A stretch of DNA of 64,000 nt from NCBI GenBank assembly GCA_036785705.1, contig JAWUZG010000036.1:9977501-10041500 (forward strand), written 5' to 3'. Position 1 is the stretch's first letter. Each line of letters starts with the position of its first letter. This document shows, piece after piece, positions 39,196 through 50,900 of the stretch. The stretch comes from Acanthornis magna. Its lineage: Eukaryota; Chordata; Aves; Passeriformes; Acanthizidae. The translations under genes and the position numbers were made by a program. Below the pieces are notes generated by a model. It did no database searches. It was given only the letters and a program-made list of their open reading frames with translations, and was not told where the DNA came from.

Positions 39196-39206
39196 CCCCC
39201 CCCCCC
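39196..39206. repeat. Poly-C run (11 C)
   Basis: Eleven consecutive C on the plus strand, about 440 bp after the longer run. Confidence 0.95.
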
Positions 39207-40078
39207 AAGATGATTTTACTATGGATTACACAAAGCATCTCTGGAAAGAAAGGGGTCCAGCAGAACAGCTTTTCATCTGGTCAATTAATGAATTAGACCC
39301 TCTTAGGAAACAAAGACATGTGCTGTTTTTCAAAATGAAAGTTCCTGGAAGTTCACTATTTGCACTGGCCATGGCTCAGTGATGGCTAGTGTGTCTCTCT
39401 TGTATACAGAGTAAGGCAGCAAAAAATATTAGATACATCTGGAGGTAGGACATGCCTTTAAAGACTCTTTTAGAGACTTATTAAAAGAGTTCTTTGAGCA
39501 GTATACTGATCAAAAGGTAGTACTGATCAATTTTGTATTTTGTCTCATCAGTGGGTAGTGAGAGTCTACAAAAGCATCTCATCAAAGGGAAGCCCAATTA
39601 CCACAATTTTATTCCCAAATGGGAAATAACTCACAGAAACCAGAATTTTGGTTACTGAGAAGAATCAAAAAGTGAAGCCAGATTAAATAGAAAATATTTG
39701 TATCTTCGTATGTGTTCATACTTTCAAATTTATAATATATATTTACGCATTAATTCTTGTAGTAGCAAGTCAGAGCTCAGGAGATGAGAGCAAGGCAGGC
39801 TGGAAGTCAGCAGTGTGAGATTTTTCATTTTTTTTAAATAGCTCGTGAACAACATTGAGATATGGAGTTAGCTTAACCTCATAATCACAGCAAATATGTT
39901 GGAACACTAATGCCATTGCACTTCTAGGTTGTTTATGTCTTTTGAGCTGTCTCGTTTAAAACAATACACAGATATGGGAACCTGTCTGGAGCCAAGTTCC
40001 TCTTCATTCTGAAATGCATAAAGTATTTGACTTTGTAATCTGAATTCCAGTTTAGGGGTTTTATATATGTGCATGCTT

Positions 40079-40189
40079 TGGTTTTTGTTTGTTTATTTGT
40101 TTGATTTGTTTGGGTTTTTTTAATTTTTTAATTTTTGATTTGTGACTTTTGGGTTGTTTTTGTTTTGGGTTTTTTTTTTTTTTTTTTGG
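40079..40189. repeat. T/G-rich low-complexity tract
   Basis: About 110 bp of T runs broken by G and a few A. It ends in an uninterrupted run of about 18 T before GGTCAC. No neighbouring LINE or SINE body is visible. Confidence 0.9.
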
Positions 40190-41810
40190 TCACAATTGTT
40201 AACGTATTGTTCAACAGACTCCGTAGTTCAAACAGTGGAAAAAATAACTCACAGTGTAGCCAACAGTTTATTAACTTGGATGCTTTATACATATTTATAT
40301 GTAGACACAGCAATTTAATGTACCCCTCCTTTCTTATATCATCTTTCACGCAATGTATTTTTAACCTGAAAATTTGCTTACTTAAAATTTGTCCTTTGAT
40401 TGCATCATGCCATCAGCACATGGCTCTGCTGGGGAATCGCACTCTGACTGTGACTGGTTGGTAGCACATGATGCCAGTGCAGTCAGCGGACACAGAGAGT
40501 AGGGAGAAGACTGGCGAATTTTGATACTGGCTTTTTACTCAAAGTACTTTCATTTTCTATTGTCCTAAGGGCAGTTCATTTGCAAACTGTAGCAGAACAT
40601 ACACTGCATTTATGCATTTATGCAGTAACAGTGTAGACAAAGAAGCACCCATATCTCTGTTAGCTAGCTCTTATGTCCAGTAAAATAAGATAGGCACAAA
40701 CAGGGCGATATTTAGATATTTGGAGTGGTTCCTGTTGTAGTCTGACCTCTATCTTGTTTGGGAGAGTGCCAACTGGAGAAGGCCAACAGTGAACTGAGAA
40801 CTTCTTTAAGAGTTTGGAAGCAGATATTTTCATTACAGGTCTTGGGATGCCCTTAGACATTCTTTATCTTATGAGTAAAGATAGGCTTTAAGGCATTATT
40901 GAGAAAATCTCACCAGTTCAATGAAATTTGCTGCTAGAAATTTATTCTCATTACATGCTACTAACTATCAGTGTTTTATTGGAAAATCTTACGGACAGAA
41001 ACTGTCCATTTTTAAGCGCAAGACAGAGTTAGGGGTTTTGCTATAGAAGTGGCAATTTATTTTTCTTATAAAATTGGCAACTTCTTAAGCATCTCTTAAT
41101 TTAAAAAAAAAAATCTGTAGAACAAACTATTGGAATTAACTTTTCAAAGTATGTTTTCAGAAAATTTTCTATGCCTTAATATGAATAGATACCAACATTG
41201 TAAAATTCAGAAAGCACGTATTTGCACATGTGTTTGTTTCACAAACAAACCTTTTGGATGCAGAAAACAACTACAGCTGAAAGAAATCCATGCTTTAAAA
41301 ACTTGAAAATATCAAATACTTCCTATTTACACAGGTTATGCTTTGCTGAGAACTAGAACCTGTTTCTCCTCAAGCCAACTGAAAACACAGTTGATTTTAA
41401 CTTAGTAATACCAAGTTTTGACATGCCAGAATTGTCTCCTATATACACACACTCACAAACAGAAGCGAACAAAGCAGACAGGCCCAGATGATATGTTTTA
41501 ATTAGTTGTGTAGTCATCATTTATCTCAATTACAATTTTGGGTATCATAAATAACCTAGAAGATGAATGTTCTTCTCTCAAAATAGGACAAGAAAACTGA
41601 AGAAATAGAGAGGAAATCTTAGCTATGTCTGTTTTGATTTGACATTATGCTAATCATCAAAATCACATATCAAATTCAGTCTTCCATGGGGTAAGAAAAG
41701 CTAATAGAAAACAATGTTATTGTTTGTGCATGTGTGTAAAAAAAGGAAATGGTTGTTTTTGTCATTCACCATTTGATTTTATTTCCTGTCATTATTAATA
41801 TGCTTCCGCT

Positions 41811-42401
41811 TATCATGGTTTAACCCCAGTTAATAATCAAGGCCCACACAGCCACTCACTCATTCCCACACCAGCAGGACTGGGGAGAGGATCAGAAGGG
41901 TATAAGGTGGAAAACTCAAGAGCTGAGATACAGACAGCTTAATAGGGAAAGCAAAAGCTGTGCATCCAAGCAAAGCAAAGCAAAGCAAGGAGTTGATTCA
42001 CTGCTTCTCCTGCGCAGGCAGGTGCTCAGCATCTTCAGGAGATCAGGGCCCCATCACACGTAACAGTGACTTGGGAAGACAAATGCCACCACTCCAAGTG
42101 TTCCTCCCTGTTCCCTTCCCCTTCCCCTCACTTTGTATGCTGAGCATGATGTCATATGGTCTGGAATATCCTTTTCATCTGCTTGGGTCACCTGTTCAGG
42201 CTGTGTCTTCCTTGTACCCCCCGTCCCCTCATCAGGGTGGCAGTATGGAAAGCAGAAAACAGCTTGGCTCTCTGTGAGCCCTGCTCAGCAATAACAAAAA
42301 CATCTCCACCTTATCAACCCTGTGTTCAGCACAAATCTAAAACACAGCCCCATAGCAGCCACTGTAAGAAAATTAGCTCTAGCCCAGGCAAAACCAGCAC
42401 A
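41811..42401 (-). mobile_element. Solo LTR of a second avian endogenous-retrovirus family
   Basis: On the minus strand the element begins TGTGCTGGTTTTGCCTGGGC (42401 downward) and ends ...GGGGTTAAACCATGATA at 41811. Both ends match an abundant bird LTR family as remembered (ends TGTGCTGGTTTTGGCTGG and GGTTTAACCCC in plus form). On the minus strand an ATTAAGCTGT near 41933-41942 sits where the family's ATTAAA polyadenylation signal is expected. The TATA-box position near 42130-42140 reads CATACAAAG and looks damaged. CCGCT (41806-41810) and CTGCT (42402-42406) flank it, consistent with a 5-bp target-site duplication changed by one C-to-T at a CpG. An AAGCA tandem run lies at about 41967-41988. 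No internal retroviral genes are present. Open frames of 105 and 129 codons here are not coding. Confidence 0.88.
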
Positions 42402-45400
42402 CTGCTCTATGGCTTTTATGCAATACTGTGTCCGTATGTGTGCATTTGTGTGAACAGTAACTACAGAATCTCAGTTTTTGCTTTAAACATAGATTTCCTT
42501 TCACAAGAAACAATTCTCTGCTTGGTGAGTGATGGTGAAGAATAACAACATTTTCTTCAGGATTTCTTAAGATCTTTTTGCCCAGCCAAAGAAATGTCTC
42601 AGTCCTTGACGTCCATATTTTAAAGTCTTATCACAGATGCTTATCAACAGTCATTAGGCAAGAAAAAACAAAAAAATTTACTTTCTTTATCATTTGTACA
42701 TTAGTTATAACATTGCACTGACACTAAAAAGTCACTTAGAGATATGCAAGTTTCAAAAGCAATTTTAATCTCCTCATTATACCTACTTAAATAAACAGAG
42801 GATGCTAACGATCTTTTTCTGGGGAAAAAGAAAAACACACACTTCTCCCTTATTCCAGTTGTGCCACAAGGCATTCACATTACACAAAAGACCAACACAA
42901 CTCATAGAAACAGAGATTTTTGAAAAACGTTCATCAGAGGTTTCTTTTTGTGCTTTACCCAAAGCACTGCCAAGCCCGGTTTACTGGCATAGATCCTGCC
43001 TGTTTCTCTCAAGGGAATCATATAGTACACAGTTCTTCTTGTGCCTATCACCAGCAGTAGTGTCAAGTTCTGGCTCAGGAAGAATAAAAATTGCAAAATC
43101 AAACTTAACATGTCTGTTTAAGTAATGAAGTAGCACAACCCTTTAACTTGCTTTTCTCCAGTGCTTAAGACAATGCTGCAGACCAAACAGCAAAAAGGTT
43201 GGGCTCTTCCTTACCACCTTGCTCATGTACCACTTGCTTCAGTGGCTGCAGCTTGGGCTGAAAGCCAGGGACCACAAGGTGAAGTCCTCTTGAGGGCTGC
43301 ATGTCCTTCACAATATCTGGGGGCTACATCCAGATATAAAATACAGTGTGCCCCAAGTCCCATATACAAAAGACACCTTCTCAGCTCAACATGGAAAGAG
43401 CTGTGTAGCACAAGCTGGGGCGTAAGGTAGGAGAGAAGCCAGGGTACTGCACTGCACATACCTGAGAAGTATCCATAATTTTCAGGAAGTGTAAAATGAG
43501 AGTAATGTTCTATGTGTTGTTCTGGGGAGGTCTGTATATTGTGCTAGAAAATAATTTTCTCTTTAATCACATAGTAATCAAGAATCAGAATAACAGAAAT
43601 AGAAATTAATCCTGTTATCTTCCAGATGCACTAATGATTGTTATACCAGATATACTGTAAGATTTTACCTTACCTTTGAGAGCTGTTCCATGAAACCTGA
43701 GAATAGCTTTAAGAGTTGTTTCCCCCGTACAGAAACATATAGCGGAGTGCAGAAACATTGCTGCTGCTGGGTGTCCTCCCCAAACGAAACACATGATGTT
43801 AGCCTCTTGCCAGACATCTGGAAAGAAAGCCTCACCATTAGAAACTCCCCCTCATTTCAAGTATTTGTTAAGTAATAGAAATTTCATTAAGAAATAGAGA
43901 CTTCTGTCACCAGCCTGCCTAGAGATTGATAGTCCCTCTAGTGCTCCCAAAGTACTTGGGCATGGGTGAAGAGTGAGAAGCACAAGCGCCACACAAGATT
44001 TCATCCTCAGGAAAGCAGGTAGTTACCTGCCAGGTACTGACTGCATTTCTTTCAGTCTTGCAACCTAATGAAACAGTACCTTGCTGTGGAATTTTCACAA
44101 ACTGACATCTATTCTGTTACCACCCCAAATTCATCATGAATGTCCCTCTGTTTTCTGACTTATACTAGAAGATAAATACTGACTAAAGTGCCAAGTTAGG
44201 CATAATGCAGTCTTTCTAAATTCAAAATTTAAGGTCTATTAACAAACAGAACATTTAACTTTTCTTCATTGATGTTACCCTCATCTTCCAAACACACATC
44301 CAAGCTTAGGCATGTGGCATCTGGAATGTATTATCACAGTACTTATAGTAAGAATTTTGTTAGTATTTGCATCAAGGTACTGCAAAAACCAGTTAAGCAG
44401 TAATTTACTTAAAAATAAAGCAATTAATTTACACCTCCCTAGGTACACTTAGGGGAATGAAAAGGGTAAGATTTCCAGGACAGAAACTAAGACCATAGGG
44501 AAAGGCATAAGGGGAAGTGGATCTCTGATAGAAACAAAGTCAAAGCCAAAGAGGAGTGAAAGTATGCCATCCGGAAATATGCGAATAACCATGAACTTGA
44601 GGGTGTAGTCAATACACTTCAAGGTAGGAATACCACTCAGAAAACTTTTACGATTTCAGAAAGATCTGGTCTTAATTTCTTGTTGAAAATATCTGCCTTT
44701 ATTTGTCTAATATCTATCTATTCTATTTGTCTCTTCTACAAAGGGAAATTGCAATGCCTCAACATTAAAACTATTGTTGAATGTTTTTATTATTTTTAAT
44801 GGAGTGCATTTTTTATTGTTGTTTTGTTTTTTAAAAATAAAAACAAAATCTACCTGTGTCAAACAAAAAAATAATAAATGTTTGTTTTGAAAACTATCAT
44901 TTTTTTCTACAAAGAAGAAAACTCCCCTGAATAGTTCTGTTGTTTCTTACCTTGAATAAAGCCCTTAAATATAATGAAAAGAGTTCAAATATTTTTGTGC
45001 ATGTTAAAGTCTTCCATTTATTTCATTCAAATCAGGTCTATCTAGCAACATGCTCAAGAAGTAAACCCAGGTTACCTGGCTCATGGGTGACTGCAGGTGA
45101 TGTTTCATTATATTAATTTTTTTAAAAGCCTGGCTATGTTTTGTTTTCACAACTAGAAACATCCTTCCATTAAGAGTGAGCATGACACTTATTTACATAG
45201 TTTACATTAAACATGAATGAAATCACTGCTACATTTGTTCTTTCTATTTAAAGTAAGGAAATTTTCTTTAAGAAAATGCCGGAAAACTGGTCTTTTGTAG
45301 AAGCATGATGAGTAAAAGGAGAAACTGAAATTCATAAATTTTCATTCCATATCCTGTTACTTCCGGAAAAATATGAAATCCATAGGCCTTCATTCCCATA

Positions 45401-47932
45401 TCTTTTTTCTTCCAGTGCAGAAAGAAATGTGCTTGAACAACCACTAAAAATAAAGATCCCCATTAAACTCAGTATTTAACCAGTGTATTTATAGAAATGT
45501 GGTTAGTCACTAACGTTTAGATTTTTTTACAGTAATTACTTAATTGTAGTTTGTGTGTGTGCATATATATGTATATGCAGTGTAGGGTTCCAAGCGCAAA
45601 ATAATTTAACAAAAATTAAATGAAGTATGAGGGGAATTGCCAGCAAACTGGAAAGACAGACAGTTGATGTGGATTACATTTTTCACTAGTGTTTGTGTAT
45701 TTAATGATTTACTTTGCTGCATTTTTTACCGTGAGAAAAGCCACCTAGTAGGTATGACAAAAATTGAAATCTGTATTGATTTAGTCTATCTAAATTGTGA
45801 TTTTTTTTTCCATTTGCTGTTAACCATATGAAATTATGGAAATCTACTTGTCAGATTGCTGAAGTAGGTTCCTCTCTATCTGATGACTAAAGCAGATCAT
45901 CTGGCTTTTGTCTGCATTACTGTCTGTAATCCACTGACAACCTTAAGATACTTGAAAGCAAGCACCATCTTTCACAGAAGACATAAATATATCAAAATGC
46001 CTGTTCTGTGTGCAACCCAAAACATCTTTGACAATTGTCATGGCAAGCCACAAGAAAGTCAACCCATTGGTCTAAACAGGTTTGGAAAGTTATTCTGCAC
46101 ATCTGTAGCCTAACCCTTTACTGTTTTAATCTAGTGCTCATGAAGGGATAGCAGATTTTTCTCCCAGTCAGTGGAAAATCCATCCAGAATCACACAGCTG
46201 TCTTTATAAATAATTGTGTGAGAACAGACTTCCTCACTAATAACAATTACTGAGGTGATAAGAGGTTAATAACAAATGCGGATTGTGTACTTCCATCAAT
46301 ACACACAATGGAACTCACAATGAAGAAATCCATATTTGCTTTCATCCTGTTTTTCAAACTGCAGAATAAATAAGAGACCATGTTGTAATTATTTACAGGG
46401 GAAGTATTTTCTGTATATAAGATAATTTTAATTGAGATATTCATAATTAAAATGCCAATTTACCTTGATTTTACCTCCTTTATTGTTATTTAAACTAAAC
46501 ACAACATAACTTTAATGCAGATGGAGAACTGTAAAAAATTTAATGAGGTAAATTGCTCATGGAGTTCTACTTCAATTAGTTCAGTAATTTCCTGTTAGTG
46601 CTAATTACATAACTAAATTATTTACATTTAGCAAATGTATTTGGTATAAACTTTTATTTCATGAGAATTAACTCAATATTCAATGATCTTATTAGTGTAT
46701 GCTTGTGACTTAATTTATGTTTTGTAAACAATTATTTTGATTCTCATTTTTCCACCCAGGCTGCACCAGTTGTAGTTTCTTTTACCAATGCAAGATGCAT
46801 TTTCAGCAATTCAATTCAAATGTATGGAATGTGTTATACAATTAATTATCAAAGCAACTGAAAGTCTGCATATACATTTCTCTTGCACAAGGCACCTATG
46901 AAGCTGACGTCATGACTGTTTTCCTAGCATAAGTGGTTTTTTCCCCCAGGTGTTTTCACACTGGCTTCAATTAAGAGCATTCAGCATTCTGAAAGAGAAA
47001 GTTGGGATACCCACAGCAGTGCATCCCACAGTTTCCTTTGTTACAGTAATCTCCTTGCAATTTGTCATTACTTAAATGAATATTCTCACAATCACCGTAA
47101 CTTCCACTGCCTTCTCTCACTTTTATCTGGTCAGTGAAACTGTGAAATGCCATTATACTCTGCCTAGATTAAAAAGCATGAAAACACGTCAGTAGACAAT
47201 GTCTTTTGCAGGGAGGAGGAACAATAGTATGATTTCGGTCACTGTATTCCCCTCATTTTGTTTGGGTTAAAGTGTATGTTCACTTTCAATTGACTATGAT
47301 TTGGAAATAATTCATACATCCTAACTATTTTATTCCTGTAAAATTCTGCTAAATTAAATTACAATAGAAATATTTTCATTAAAAATAGGGTTGAAGAAAT
47401 TATCATGATTTATCATTAAGGAAGTACAATTCACTTAATCCTCAGAAGAATTATAAACCCTGTCACGGGTGCTCAAATGGCAAACCAGTCATCCTCTGCC
47501 GCTGAAAAACAAACACTTTTCACTCTTCTTCAGTAACCTGGTCAAGCCCACTTTCAAAACTAACCTGCAGTGGGACATTCTGCAACCTTTGGGACAGACA
47601 CCGACAGCAGAAAACTGACTCAGATACTACTATATTTTTTACAATGAATAGTGAGTATACTGTTTCAGTAAGAATTACTTCCACAATGCCACAAGGCACT
47701 TCCCCAAAATCTACTACAATCACATTCAAGCCACGTTTTGTGCAGCTATTGGAAAAAAAAGCATTGTCCCATCCTTTTAGACTATCCAGCTGAAAGCAAA
47801 GTTTGATTTACAGTATTGAAAAAATCGGATATATCTAAGAATTACAAAATGGACATTCAGTGTTTGTTTATAAACAAGAAAAAGTCAAGTAAATTTATCA
47901 GCTTGATGTCTGTCTGTCATGTCCTGCTTGAA

Positions 47933-47962
47933 GCAAAGAAATGCAAAGAAATGCAAAGAAAA
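47933..47962. repeat. 10-bp tandem repeat
   Basis: Three copies of GCAAAGAAAT in tandem, the last ending in AA instead of AT. Confidence 0.85.
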
Positions 47963-50900
47963 CCAGGGAGAGGATAGCTAGCACCTAGAAAGCAAGTTAT
48001 TGTTATTACTAGAGGCTTTACCTGAAAATTCTGAAATAGTGGAAAATAGTCAATATCTGAAAGATTTTCACCATCCTGATGACTTCTATATTTCCCTAAA
48101 AATAATAGGCAGCTTAACACTTGTAAGAGAGAGATTGCAGTCTTCCCATGTAAGACACTCAATATTTTCTTAGTGACCTTGACTTGCCAAGAGGGCTGCA
48201 GTAGAAAGGACAAATACCATGCAAGAGAATTCAAGGAATACATCTGACACTAATCATCCCAGGGAGAGGGAGTTAATGGTGGGGATTGTTTAGTGCCAGA
48301 CTGCGAACACATGGGAATTAAATAAATGTAGTTCCTAAAAAACAGATAAATGTAGGGCTTCAGAAATTACTTTGATATCAGTTGTGTCCTGGCATCCATC
48401 ATCTGCCAGAAAGATTGATAATTTTTTTTCATTTGCATCCGAAAATCCTTTCTAGATGTCTATCCATTAATTGCCTCAATTTCTACATATTTCTGAGTGT
48501 GAACAACATAAGGCAATACCTAAAAATACAAAAACGGAAACAGTAATTCACAGGAGTCAAGAAAAACAATCCAAGGAATGTCTTTTCTATAGTTTAAATA
48601 ATTAACTGCATAGTACATGTTATATTTGGTGTGATATTAAATAACTAATGCTAGTAATGGAATTTGCTCCTCCTCAGAAAATGCTGTTTCCTAGACATTT
48701 TAAATGAGCACCTGAAATAGGCTTGTATAAGCCAATCAGATACCTGGTTAAAAATAATTATGGAAAATAACCAATACATTAATTCTTTGTCTTAAAGTGA
48801 CTAATATAAATTATTGTTTCTAATAAAGTATTATTTTCCTACACCATGTTAAAGAATTTTAGAGACTCGAAAATTGTGATGCTCCAGTTTTTCTTCTCAA
48901 ACATCTACAATATAGTTGTGTTTCAACAAAAACTGTGTATAGGCCCCAGGACCCTGCTGTCTACTCACTATTGTATTTTTAGTCAATAGATCAGCACTAT
49001 TAAAAAAAAAAAATATTGTTTTCCTGTATTTTATTATAGTAGTAGTCAGAATCTGCATTTGAATCACACTAACTGAATGTTGATAAGTGACACAGCCGCT
49101 TAGTTTTTTAAAAATCAAGAGAGAATTCCAAATAAAGAAGACAGCTGGTGGAGTCTCTTTTAACATTTTTTGTATTTTTCAATGAGGAATGACATTATGC
49201 TGTACTGGAAATAAAAAGAGCTGTCTTGCCCTAAATGAATCTTAGCATGAGTTGAAGTCATGTAAGTTTCAAAGAAAAAGAATGGACTTCCATGGTAAAG
49301 AAGTGGGACAGAACTTTAAACTAAAATGACCATTGCAATGTGAGTCGTTTTGCAACATTTATACCTCTGTGATGTCGGTAAATGGAGATGTTCAATTCAA
49401 ATATTCAGTGTCATGAATTTATGTTGTGGGTAGTATACCATCCATGGCATATGTCTGTGTGCAAGCTGTGAATACCCACATGTTTTCTAGTTCCTACCAG
49501 CAGCTTAATTCAATAATCAAGTTTTTTTGAACCTTAATCATCTAAGTAAATTAATATATCCTTATTAAATAGGAAACCATTTTTTTAAATCGACTCATTA
49601 TTTTTAAAAAAATGTATATTTAAAGCATATAAAAGGCTAGAGTTCAGGATACTGCCAGTGCCTCAAACTATTCCAGGAATCATTGATCTTTCTTCTTTTT
49701 TGAACACAGTTACCTTTTAATATTAATCCCTTTCTAGAAGATGAGATGCTGATAAATTTCTGATATAATAATGAGAAAAATTACCTAGAATAATGAAATC
49801 CTAGAATAATATTATTCTATCATTAGTTATTGTGTCTTTGGCTGTTCAGAAACTACATTCTTTTTTTTTACTAGATACAAGAAATAAAATTGAGACTTTT
49901 CCCATTTTTTTTCATATCAAGTTGATATTTATTTTGAGACTTACAAACAAGTACAGTACATTTGAACTTAACTTTTGATCTAATTGTTCCTATACAACTT
50001 GTATTTAACATCTTTGATCTCTGAGTTAGTGATCTAATCCGCTGTGTAACTCAGCTTTTATTGATCTGTTCTCATGCTGAGCAAATCAAGTCTCACTTTT
50101 ATGGCAGAGATTGAAAAAGATAGTAAAACTGCCTCTGAGACAGCAGTTTAAATCTGTGCAATAACAGTGCAGGCAAGAGATAAGACTTTTATTACTCTGC
50201 CAAACTTCACATGAACTCAAAGTGTCATTAAATTGGTATGTGTCATTTGCCACATATATTTATTTTACTAGATAAGTTGGTAACCACCCATTTAGATGCA
50301 GTGCAGTGCCACAATTTCTTCACCACATCTTCTTTGCCGCAGAATCTATCTCTGATACTCAAAATACATTTGAAATATCTTTCTTATGGTACTTTGCATA
50401 CTTTTCAGATTTTCTGTTCTCATGCAGTTTTCAAAAAGAGTTTTTTAACCTCTTTTACTTGAATGAATTCCAAAAGCAATTTTCAATAGTTATACAAGTG
50501 GGACCATTTTTAATATGCTAGTCTGTCATGATGAAAGAAGATTAATTCTCATATACTCAGAGCTTTTCAATCATGCTCCATAATGTGTGAGTTCTGTAAT
50601 GCCTAGTGTTATTACATTACTAAGCATGGAGGAAAATAAAAGCAGTGAAAGTGCTGTATCTCAGCTTGATGTTATTGAGCGTAGTTTTACTTTAGAGGGT
50701 TTCCTATTGTGGTATTTTTCCCATTGTTCCTTAAGAAGAAAGACCTGATGAGCACACTGAAAGTAAACGACATGTGCAGTAGGTGACACTTTTCACTCCC
50801 ATATACAGAGCAGTGGTGAAGCAGAAAATGCTTGAAAATAGGTTGCCTGATTTTTTTAAAAAGTTTAATATCCTGGAGTTTGTCCAAGATTGATGATTGT

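Larger units (their letters stand above)
38104..41810. other. Noncoding DNA with poly-C and T/G tracts
   Basis: No exon or transposon recognised. It contains poly-C runs at 38235-38243, 38737-38753 and 39196-39206, and a T/G-rich tract at 40079-40189. A 103-codon open frame at 39071-39382 spans one poly-C run and has no domain. Confidence 0.55.

Noticed and set aside
41967..41988. AAGCA tandem repeat as a separate microsatellite
   Set aside because: It belongs to the LTR family sequence; other copies of this LTR as I remember them carry the same AAGCA run.
47520..47729. 69-codon minus-strand frame with protein-like composition
   Set aside because: No homologous family recognised and no convincing splice sites on both sides.
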